Source: Hymenolepis diminuta
Taxonomy: Eukaryota > Platyhelminthes > Cestoda > Cyclophyllidea > Hymenolepididae
Assembly: GCA_900708905.1 (NCBI GenBank)
Contig: CAADRB010000009.1
Location: forward strand, 2,148,816-2,212,815
DNA length: 64,000 nucleotides
Reading direction: 5' to 3'
The position numbers were made by a program, and so were the translations under genes. Positions 11,601 through 23,600 of this stretch are shown in pieces (the first letter of the stretch is position 1; every line of letters begins with the position of its first letter). The notes below the pieces were generated by a model. The model was not told the origin of the DNA. It saw only the letters and a program-made list of their open reading frames with translations, and searched no databases.

Positions 11601-14600
11601 GATGCTGATGAATGTGAAGGTTAAGTTCATTCGGTTTTGGCGCGGCTATGATAATGTGAACAATTGAATATCTTAATATCACGAGACGATATAGTCCTAT
11701 AGGATATTATACCCAAAGGTCGTGAAATTTACCAATTTAAGACGCATGACAGTCTTTGATATACGTGATTGGAGAGACAAAACATTTTTGAGGTCTTGTC
11801 ATGATTTGAAATAAACATCAATAAGGATAATGAATCTGACGTTGGAACAAATGTAATTATTTTTTCACGAATTTTTTTGAGGTCTCATCTATAGTAAGAA
11901 TATTTGCAATCTACAAGTGGTGATTTCTGAATTTCAGTCTCTCATTTGCACATCGTTTATGTTGTATGATTTGACCTTTTTTCGAATTTATATTGGCCGT
12001 AATTATTTCCGTCGTCATTCACGCACTTAATACTACTAGTAGGTCAGGTGGCTCGTTGTTAGACAGTCGTATCTACAAAACTTCGAATAAATTTTTCGTA
12101 CACACATCCTGTGATGGAAATGATTTGTCTCATTTGTCGGTCTAGCTGACTACCCATGATCTCAGCTTTTCGTAAATAATCGCTCTCAATTTTTTATCAG
12201 TATTGATATAGAAATAAAAGTTTGCGGAATAGTGTTTAGGCTTATAATTGATAAAATAGGTTTTAGTTATACAGAACGGTTGGGAAGTAGTTCCTCATAC
12301 TGATCTCCAAATGTTTAAACATCCATGAACGTGTCAAGTCATCTGCATACTGTGAGGTGTAGAAACCAGTTGTTCGAGTGCAGCAACATGAGTATATGCT
12401 CAGATGGATGTACATATCATTAAAAATATCGTACGAAACTTAATTTCAAACTGTTTTAGAGACTACTGGTGATTGCTTAGATAAATCTGATTTTCAAGGG
12501 AAATTTCATGTTATGTGTGTTCTCGTACCTCTATCTATAAAAACGGATTAAATTTGAAATTGCGTAGGTCTCCTTTGGTTTTTTATTCGATCTCCCTGCA
12601 GTTTATTTGATGAGAGTATTACATGACTTTCACTACCCTCTTATAGTAAAACTAATTGCATGCCATTGATTGGTGGATCGTTTAATTGATTCAATGATAT
12701 GAGGGCACTTGTATCGACTAACATTTATAAATATCCTTCTTTATCCTTTTCCTTTTAAGGCAAATGTTGGTTGACTTTTTTGCCTGGAATTTTTCGTAAA
12801 ATCATTTTCTGAGTCATTATTTGAAGATTTTCTTCTTCCAACTCAAAAGCTATATACTTTTAAAGTCACATTTACTTACCTAGTTCTCAGACTCTCACTA
12901 TATTTTTATTTACTCTTCACTCTACATATGCTTTTCTTTTCCAAAAGATAATTAGCTTGAATCGATGCCCGTTTTGACGACTGTCTGAAAACATGATCCA
13001 TATTGTCATTATGATCCGAAACTGATCATGTCTCTTCTCCAAATCGTAAACGTTGTTATCAAGTGCGCATTTGAGGTGGGAAAGTTTAAAAATAGTCAAG
13101 TTTTGCGTTTATTCGCATTCCTCGTTTTCCTTAAAATAGAGTCCGTAAATTTGCTGGTCTTTTCGTGCTTAGTTGGTGTATGGAATGGCGTTAAATCCTG
13201 GTTAGAATTACGGTAATGAGGCGAACAATAATGGCCAAATTAATTTGTCTGCGGTTCTGCCTTCGGTTAGATTAAAAATCAATATATGAGGACAGGTTAA
13301 TGAATTATAGCACCCCAGCTTTAGTTTAATGGCACTTGCAGTAGTAAGCAGGACTTCTAGGTTCTAGACTTGTGTGTGTCTGCGAGTGTGATTCATCTCC
13401 CTATTAAATGGACTACTGACACAAACAACTTTTTCGAATACCCCTCGTTCTCTCCCTTTACCTCTCTCGCATTTACTGCGCTCGATCAAGTCTTTACTCA
13501 CTTGCCTGATATTTGCTTAGTTCGTATTATATTATGGTCTGTGGAATTTGGAGTTCTTTAGCTAATATTAATTAGCATTATTAGTTATGATTATCAATGA
13601 AATTTCTTTATTTCTGCTTAGATAATTCTCGGTTAGTATAGATAAGGATATTGAGATAGTTGAGTCCACAACTATCATTTGTGTTTGTGAAATGTAAACT
13701 ACTCAAAGATGAAACTCTAAAGTAGCTTTTAAGTTTTCAAAATTTCCAATCCCATTAAGGGAAGTACTCATTTGGATATCCTAGATCCGATACTCTTATC
13801 TGAAGTTCAAGTTCTCCCACTTCTGTTGTTCAATAGAATTAACAAGTGTGAGGTCGTCGTCCATATCACAGGATGTTAATCAATGAGCATCGATCTCGTT
13901 ATCTCCGGCCTAACAGACCTGTACGTCCGGATACTCTTAGAAGCGCTGTTTTTCAACATTGGATCTGGTTTTAGGGCTTGAGAAATTAGAACTATTTTTA
14001 ATAAAGCTTTTCAGTTGCTATTATCTAGCCTTTTCCAAGTTACACCTCGCTCTACTTGATTATAAGTTTAATTTCTTTCCAATTACTGTTTGTATCTGAC
14101 AGGTCGAAAGAAGTTTTGCTAAAACAGTAGGTATGCGTTTCATAACCACAAATAATATAAGATTTCTTTGGTAAAGCTTTATCGGGGAATTATTAAAGAT
14201 AACTCCATAATTCTGTAGAGTAGAAGTATCCCAATAAGTTGTATACCAGTTTAACATTTACTTAGCACTATCGGAGGAAGGTCTTAAAAGGTCATTGTTT
14301 TCACGAATAGTTCAGTTTTGCTATTTTATTTTTTAATGAGATTACTTTTAGTAGGATACAAATGAATGAAAGCACATTCATTTATTCTCCTTTTGCCTTA
14401 TTTTTTGTTTCAGGTCCCCTCCAAGACACCGCTGGTGACTTCTGGTTCATGATATGGACTTACAACGTACCTGCTATCGTCATGATTACACGGTAAATCG
14501 ACTCATTTTGTTAAAGGTTTACATTCGTTTACCTTAAGCCCTGTCTACGTCGTGTCCACTTACCAAACTTTTTAGGTCAGCCACCTTAGTGGTGGTAGTG

Positions 14601-17600
14601 ATGGTGGTCATAATGACTTCTGTTAAGGAAAGACTTAACTGTTTTATCCCGTGACTACCTTACTATGTCTGATTTGTAACTAATACATCGATCTACAAAG
14701 ACAGAGGTCACGAGTTCAAGGCCCTTCAATGCAGTCCCAGTGAGCGAATGGCGAACCACATTGGTTAAGTCTGGTTAATAAAATGGAGTGGTAGAATTTG
14801 AGTTTCTCACCGGTGAGACTCTATAATGCTACCATTTTTCTCAAGATCAGCTTGAGTTATTATTCTATTTTCTATATTTTTTCTATATTTTTTTCTATAT
14901 TTTCATTATTTTCTATATTCAAATTTATTGAGGAGAATTGCTTTCGAGCATCCATCTAGGATAGGGAGGTATCATTCTGGAACTTTTCGGTCAGGGAACT
15001 CGCATTCTGCTACCTTCCTCTTGACTCATTTTAGTCAGTGTTGTTGGTCATTTCGCTCATTATATTGACACCGATGATTTAATAAGCCTTTTATACAGGA
15101 TGATTGAGGAGTTACCTTCTATTTTAAAAGTCAGTTTAGGTCACAGATAATATCAGGTTTTGCTTACTTTTTTGTCTTAAATTGATCAGTGGCACTAGCC
15201 TATAGTTTTTCAAATTGCTCGGAATTCTCTTATAGAACCTGTAATCTTGAGTTTTTAGTGACAGCTTTTTGCGTTGACTGAATGCTTACTTCTGTAATAG
15301 TATTTTTTCCGCACACCATGTATTTTACATTTAATACAGCAATTAACGTGTTCAAAATTCTGAAGCCACCGATTCAATGTCTATCTGTGCCCACCCAGGG
15401 AGCTGAATGGTCAGTCGCATTGTTTAATAAAGGGAGTAACAGAATTCATGTTTCTCTAGCCAAGATTAATTTTTAAAGGCGTCATCCTATTTGGTTTGGA
15501 AGTAATTCTCGGCAGGAAATGGAAATTATTCTAGTTATGTTCTTTCGTTCGTCACGTGTGCACTAAGGTCAGATTTCTTAAGGTCAGTCATTCAGTTGGC
15601 AAGTCCCCCAATTAGCCTAATCTTAATTGGAGATAGACTTATGACTAACGAGCCCTTGACTGGCTTAGTGTGTCTAGTTTTCGAAATACATCCCATTTAT
15701 GATTTATGAAAACAAAATACGCTCGTATCAGAATCAGCCTATGTCAGTCTGACTAGTTTGACCTAAATTAAGAATAGATTTGGCTCTCTAATACTCCTAG
15801 TTTGGTAGGTATATTCCTTCTCTATAGGGAGTGGAGAAATTGATTTACGGACCTAAAGGTCACATCTTCATAACATACGAAAGCTGTTGATTTGCTGCTG
15901 ATGACATTTAGACTGTTAGGACACATTGGTGTCTGCGACTGTGCTGCTTTGTTAATTGTGATAGCACTCATATCAGTTATCAGTTTAATGATGAAAAACG
16001 TACTGTGGACATCTTGTTTTTTTTAGTGTATTTTTTTTGAAGTAGGCGATTTCTTCTTTCTCTATATTTTTTAAACCAAGATCATGTGGCATTGTGATTT
16101 TTTTTCAGATCATCGATATGCTCTCCAATTTTTGGCATTATTCTTTTTCCCGATTATCTTTATCTTTAATAACTAATCTAATCCCTTTGAACAAAACGCA
16201 CGTATCTTGGATCTTATTTTAGGCAATGAAGGAGAAGGTAGTTTAAAATACTTAGCTAAGTTTTCAGAAAGCAAGATTGTGATGTGAAATGTGTATTAGA
16301 GAGAGCGCAGTGGTTAACACCCTCGTGTATTAGGCTACTAAAAGAAAATCTGTGGTATGGCTGAAGGCTAGGTTCATTTAATTGCCAATCTCTAAATATC
16401 CTATTTAGATGCCTCTCCAGGAGATTTTTTGTGAAGCACTGACTCTTCAATGTTGTAGTACTGCTGGGAGATCTAGTTATGCTTCTACGATATATCCGTC
16501 TACTAGATATCGCTAGGCTACAATTGACTTCGACTCGGAAAGAAAATTGCATAACAGACTATTTATAAAATATAATTGACGACTGTTACAATGAAGTGGG
16601 AATAGGTCTTGACTAGTTGTCCAGGCATCTGAGCTAGCATGTGCCCGCATATAAATCTAATAGAGACCACCCCGGGTATATTGCTCATCTAACAAAGCAC
16701 ATGGACGCTGCTGCTTTGTTTTCCCTCCTTATTAGAATTTTAGGAAGTTTGTTCGACAGAAATCACGGAAGTCACGGGTTTGGTGCCCATCGGCTTACAC
16801 CCGGTGGACGGAATAGCCAATCTCACCTGTTAAGTCCGGCTATTGAAAGAGTTCACTGAATTCGAGGTTTTTACTAGGGAGGAAAATGTGGTATCTAATT
16901 CAGAGTTGGAGTTAACATTTAAACAGGTATAATTACAGTAACTAATATCAGATTAGGGCCAGTTCAGGTTACGTGGATAGTGTTTTGCGGAGAGAAAGAA
17001 TATCTAAACTGGAGTACATATAAATTATATGTAATGTTCAGGAGAAGTGAATAGTCAAAAGCAGTCCAGAATTGACGATTTTAACAAAATATTTTAATGC
17101 ATGTCGCTACATGTGATTTAGTACTTGCTTCTTCTAATACCCAAGTGCTACACTACTTTTCGTGTCGCAGCATTTCGATTACTTATATTTTATTAAGATG
17201 TGGCCGTAGAGAAAGTAGCTAAACGACAACTTACCTTTATTTGACTGCCGCTCTCTATTTAAACAAACTAGAAGTTGATCAAACTCAAAATTAGCTTCTA
17301 TGTTTATCACTCCCACCTACATCTTCGAAGGCAACTATCATCCGCTATTTTTCGATCGCTCTCTTTCTCGGTGGGAGCAAATGGCCGCTTGCTCCCACCA
17401 TTTGTAATCTTTATCCTTATTTGGCCCCTACTTTCACCTTTCTTACCTTTTAGAGACTTTACGCTCTTTTATATTTGAATACCTTATATGATATGCCTTA
17501 ATAAAGATCTATTTAGACTGCTCTATCTACAAAGGGAATAGTGTAGCGTCGTCAAAGAATAGATAAAGAAATACATTTTGAGGGGGAAGATCTGTCATTG

Positions 17601-20600
17601 GGATTTATCTGCTTGCTAAGCAAAATTAATGTACTTCTTCTCGTAGGTCCTTTAAATTCTTAAAAACCGGATTAGCACTGATGATGTGTTAGATTTTTTC
17701 GAAAGTCTTTTTGGCCACCCATATTGTCTGGGCACATAATTTTTTCGTTCTGTGAATTCAAATTTTGATGTAAGTTCTTATAATCGCATGAAATTTTATG
17801 TTGAATATTCCTTGACATAGCTTACTCAACTGCATTGCTTTTGTCTTAAAGAAGGAGATGAACTTTATCATCGAGTTACAGCATAAACTGATATTATTAA
17901 GCCCTTTAATCTCTTAGCTTCAAATCAAAAGGTTTGATATAATGAGTATGCAGTGGTCAACGTGCACATTTGCTAAGTGCGAGGTCACATGATCGATGCC
18001 CTTCAGTAATGTGGATGGCTAACCGTACTGGTTCATTCTGGCTCCAAGGCATCTTCCAATTCAAGTATTAACAAATTTCTGGCCTATTTATTGGATTAAT
18101 CTGGAAAGTATACTTTGTGCTGATAAAGGTCTCGAATCCCTAGTCTATAATACTCCTTTTTTAATTTTAATTTCTATAAAAGTCGTAACACAAAGTTTGC
18201 CTTATTGGATTAAATTAAGGGGCATAGCGCATGTACAATCTTCGCAGGCACTATGAGTCGGCCGAAATTTGATGCTGAATTTTCTTTAACACAGCTTTGA
18301 TTGACTGCACCGTTCGTCTCCCAATTAGGAACAGCGAATAAAACCTAAGGTGCGTAATTGCCTCTGCAGACAGCAGTTTCTAGGCGGCAAAACGTCAGCT
18401 GTTGTCCTAAATATAAGGCCCTCACAACATCCAAGCCTAATTGATGTACTTTATTTCAAGGGGAAACATGAGATGGAAGAGAGAGAAATGGGTGACAGAT
18501 TGTTAGATTGATCAAAATTGGTGGCAGACTGTTATCACAAATTCTACACCACGACCGTTCCTACACCAGATAAAAAGTGATCAGACGACGCTTGTGAGAC
18601 CATCATATCTGGTGTGCTTTTATACTACTCAGTTTGTCGCGAGTTAATTGGATTATGAATCTTGTTAAATTAAATAAACTGATGTTTGTAGCCTAATTTT
18701 CGAAAACGTTTGTGATTCTTTTCGTTGCAGGTCATTGAATTCTAATTTTGTTCGTTCATTAATCCCACAATAAATGGTAAGGTAGATTACTCCAATTCTT
18801 TAAAAACAATACTAGAGAATATAACCCGGACAGGTTAAGTTAAATCTACTCCATGGCATTAGATTTAAGCATTTAAGACTAGAGTATAGCCTAAATGGTT
18901 TAGACATAGGGAAATATGAGGATAAATATATTTCTTGAAAAAGGTTAGAAATTGTTTACTTTGGATACGATTCTGGGTAATTCTTGTATATTTTTACTGA
19001 ATACCACTTAAATACTGAGTTTTGTTGGCTTTCTTAAGCGCTAACTTCTAACTCGCGTGTGTGGGTGTGAATTTGAGTGTGAATTAAGGTATGTTAGGAG
19101 GGGTTGGCTGGCTTTTTGCCCTTTGTGAATCACGTCGTGAGAAATTGGATCAGCAAACCTATGAGGCATCGTGTGCGTATTACAGATGCCACTGACCTCA
19201 TATAGGTCAAGGAGTCGTAAAATTCTCCCAATTAAACAATTGAAAATGTGTATCAAGTTTTAATTTTTCTGCCTGTAGGTGCTATGAATCACAACGTTGC
19301 AAGTGCTTTCAATACTGGCCCGCGATCGAAGGTCAATCCCTACGTTTCACCACAATATCTCCAAGCGCTAGCTCTGGCTACCCCCCAGGCTATTCTGGTT
19401 GGGGTGGAATTGTGGCCACTGGTGGCCCTGGAAACAGTGGTACCATGGCACCGAGCAAAAAGAAGGCCCTTCATGGTCTGGCTCGACGTTCCGCCAGTGA
19501 AGTCAGCAATTCAAACAAGTTTGTCTTTGAAGTGACCCACCTGAGTTCACAACCCGGGGAAGATTACACTTGCACAAAACTCCAAATTAAGGATGTAAAG
19601 GTAGGTTCTGTTCTCCACTTCATGTATGTATATTTATTGTAACACATTTGGAACTACGTACATAGGCTCAGAGAACAGGTCTTATCCAGATCACATCACG
19701 CCAAGTTATGTGGCGTTAAGACCATAGAAGACAATTCCAAACGTCAGAGAGGTAGTCCAGACAAAGAAGTTAATGTGTCCAGAATTATGATGTCTGGACA
19801 TTTCATTTGTAAATAAGCTTATTGTACATGAAGTTAGTTTGTAGAAACACTGCTCTCTAGTCTGAAATTTAAAAGGGGCTATCATCTTGGGAATTTCTAT
19901 TAAATATGTAGGTCTAATATTGGAATGTGTTGGGATTTTTCATCATTTTCAGATACTGATTTAAGGCGACTACCAAAACTTGCGATTAGGATATAGGCAA
20001 AATTGATTTAAAGCTGCTACATAATTGCTTTGTTTGGGACTCGCCTTTAATCGTCTCACGAATGGTGTCCATTTTCATTTTCTATCGTGCTCATTGATAA
20101 GAAGCATATTGTACTATAAGGAGCATATCTAGATAAGTCCTTACTGTATTGATAAAGCTAGCAACTTAGTCAGAGTCTGTATGGACACACTTGTCTGCAC
20201 TTAGTTTAATATGAACTTAGTGTGGACCAATGGAAGAAGCCATACATGGGAGGTCACTGTGGATGTTGGCTAGATCAGAACGGGTACTCATCACTTTGGC
20301 TCTAGTTGAATGGAAGATCTTGGCGAAGCTGGCAAATTGTCCGCTTCTCATTCTTTGTACTCGTTACACTCTGTTGTTCCTATTTCTGTCTTTCATCTTA
20401 TGATCCTTGTCTTTTCATATTTACTTGCCTTTTATATATGCTGTCCTTCAATAAAAACCTATTTAGTTCACGCTTCCTCAATTATTAAGGAGCATCTTAA
20501 AGTTAACGTAATTTAGAAACACTGAAGATGTATAGAAGATAGAAGGGTTGAGTAAAAAGCATTAAAAGTATACTCTGGCGAGAGAAAGCGACTATCTTTT

Positions 20601-23600
20601 CATTATGACAGGTTCTTAACAATTCGATGACTTTGGTCATTTGCGCCTTCTTTCAAAAGAATTTTTTCTTTAAAATAAATCTCTTCTAAATTTTTGTAAT
20701 GCTAGAAACTACTACTTTCTTCGACTATGAATATATGCCCTATGTGTATATACAGGGTGCGTCCGAGGACACCTTACGCACTTTTAGAATAAACGGACAA
20801 TGTAACTGTTAATGGTTAAGATTTACAATATCTTATAACAAAAAAATAAGCATAATATTAACATATATTTTATTCTATATATCCTCTTTCGACTTCTATC
20901 GCCGACTCAAATCGAATTCCAAAACGACTGCAAGCTTTGATCAGGTGGTCTTTATTGGTATCCTCCATTGCTGGGGCTACTCCTTCCAAAAGAGAGGAAT
21001 TAGTGTTAAGGAGGGGCTTATTAACTTCCTCTTCAACCATGTCCCGCACCACACGTAATAATCCTATGGATTAAGGTTTGGTGAGTAGCTAGGAAACCAT
21101 AAGAAGTTTGGTGTGACATGATCAATCCTGGATTTTGAGAGCTTTATGGAATGGAACCAATTCTTGTTGGAAGACATAGAGCTTTCCTCCATTGGCTGTG
21201 CTGTCTATCCAAGGTCTATCCAACAACAATGGTTTGAAGAGTCTCTACATAGACACCCGCATCTGCGTCGACTCTAAGGCCCTGTGGCAAAAATAGAGTA
21301 GTTATCATGCGTCCTTCACTGCTAACAATAATAACACCAAAAATCATCACTTCGTGCGCATTCAGTGGGGTCCGCCGCACATAGCCACCACGTATCACTT
21401 CTTGGATTGACTTTTTGATCCTGGTGAAAGTATTTTTCGTCGGAGATTCGATGATTCGTCTTTCTGGGTGCTTCAAATTTTTTAAGGGTCGTTTTGGACT
21501 CATTAAACGATTCTCTTGAGTTGTTTTTGCCCACATGAACTGATGACCTCGCATAAGAACGTATGATCTTTATCCGAGGTCTTCATGAAGAACATTCCTT
21601 ATTGTTCCTTCAGACACTTGAAGATCTTTGGCTAGATGTCGCATTGACTTCCCACGATTTTCGCCCATCATACCACCTTACGCACCCTATATATATATAC
21701 ATGAATACAAGACATCTTCATATTGCTAATTTTTTGAGATTGAAAATCGCCAGTCTGCTAACAGTTTTGTCAAGTCTTTGAGAGTGGCGTGCGCCCGCGC
21801 ATTGTCGAGGCTAAGCGACTTGGAAACAATCTTGGGAATTGTCCATCCCTGGACAAAATCTAGGCACTGAACTCTTCGTGTATTACATACCTCTTTATTG
21901 AATCGTAGTGAATCGATAGTGAACTCGAGTTCCCAAGGTAGATGTTTTCTCAACAGTCGCAAATCTTCAAATCTCTTCACTTTCTTAACATTTTAATATT
22001 GGTCATTTTTTGTTTCTAGTCTGGTCAAAGCCGAATCGTCGAACACTACGCCTTCCATTCCTGGCCCGATCACGGTGTTCCTTCAGACAGTTCCGCTCTT
22101 CTTGAGCTCCTCTCAACAGTCCAAAATGAATATGCCTCGACCATCAAACGAGATTTGGGCTACACGTCTTCCTATGATAATTCCATCCCTCCTCCTCCTA
22201 TTGTTGTCCACTGTAGTGCGGGAATTGGCCGAACTGGTATGTGTCTCACTACTAACTACTTAAATGGATTCAGTATGTTTTAGATTTCAATCCAACCGTT
22301 TATCTGTATGCAGGTACCTTCATTGCGCTTGATGTGAGTACCAAACAACTTGTGGAGTTGGGTAAGGTGAACGTGCCCCTCACGGTAACACGTATTCGGT
22401 CGCAGCGTTCGGGTTGCGTACAGGTCTCAGCACAGTACCTCTTTGTGTATCGAGCTCTGATAGACTTCGCTCTAGCTAGGGGACTTATTAGCCCGGCGGC
22501 ATCAAATGTAGCCACTGTGGCTCAGAGGCAGCTAAGTGCTTCCACACGACCTACTATGCCTTCCATGGGCCCAACAGGCTCTCTTCCTATGGATGCTAGT
22601 CTTCTTTCAGTCTTAGCTGCTGCTACACAACGAACTGCGTGCAGTGGCGGAAGTGGCAGTACAAGCAGTGGGAGTTCTAATGGCGACGCGGTTCACTTTG
22701 GAGCTCTTATGAGATTTGTTCGCAGTTATATGACGTCGTAAGTTTCCCTTAGTCTAAATCTCCTTTGTTTCAATTTATTTGCTTTCATCTGAAATGCACT
22801 TTGTTGCTCTTTTTATTGATGGTGGTCATCGGAAGTTTTCGACAAACGGTGGTATGCATGTATTTTAAATAACTCAATCTTACGCCCAAGTAACCATACT
22901 TGGTGCATCATTTTTTCCATAAGAAATGAGGTGTAGTGTAGATTTTTGAGGATGTTGTGTGACTCCTTTTATTGATTTTGGCGTCACAAAGTTGTCATCA
23001 TGCTGATTTAATCCCCTTTTTTGCTTTCTTAACCAGCTTTTCTTCGTTCATAACGAGACATGAGGTGTTCTTTTTGATCAATAGATTTTATTTTTATGGT
23101 CTAATGTTTGTGGATTTATACGTAAAACATCTATACTTAAATTTGCTGCAGCGCAAATCCCTCCTCTCTCTCCTGCATATCTACTTATTAGAGATGTGAT
23201 GTATCTAAATAAATAGTATTCAATTGTCGAACTTTGCTTAAATAACTTCAACCATACCCACATGTCTTAATTTGCACATATGCATATTGTATATTATTCA
23301 ATTGAAGTTTTGTTATAGAAATGGAAGAGATTGAAAATGAAATTTTAAACCAAGTACTTAAATCGATTTCAGAATCCAGATAGTTCAAACTTACGTAACT
23401 GCGCTCTCACTCGCGTAATTTTATTTTAAAAACACACCGAGTTTCATAATATGAAATCTTACAGACATATTTGTTATAGTCCATTAAAGAGGACTGAGAA
23501 TTTAATGTAACTACTGCTTTTACTGATTTTAGCGTCCGAGGCGGCGCTGACATCAACATCAACGCCAACAGTCGACAGCAGCGTATCTCAACAGAACTTG

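Larger units (their letters stand above)
8065..14413 (+). other. PTP intron, 6.3 kb
   Basis: It contains a repeat at about 8940-9080, shared with 16440-16550, and an LTR-like segment ending near 11410. The open frame of 152 codons at 10924-11382 overlaps that repeat and has no recognisable protein similarity. The rest shows no feature I can support. Confidence 0.6.
14493..19278 (+). other. PTP intron with several SINE-like copies
   Basis: The 4.8-kb intron carries SINE-like copies at about 14655-14850, 15370-15480, 16735-16900 and 17945-18075, a TTTTCTATATT-type tandem repeat at 14866-14925, and an LTR-like segment ending near 17530. No exon-like frame is seen. Confidence 0.65.
19601..22019 (+). 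other. PTP intron holding a Tc1/mariner relic
   Basis: The intron contains an LTR-like segment (about 20215-20485), a decayed transposase element on the opposite strand (20753-21688), and an unassigned 84-codon minus-strand frame (21726-21980). Confidence 0.8.
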
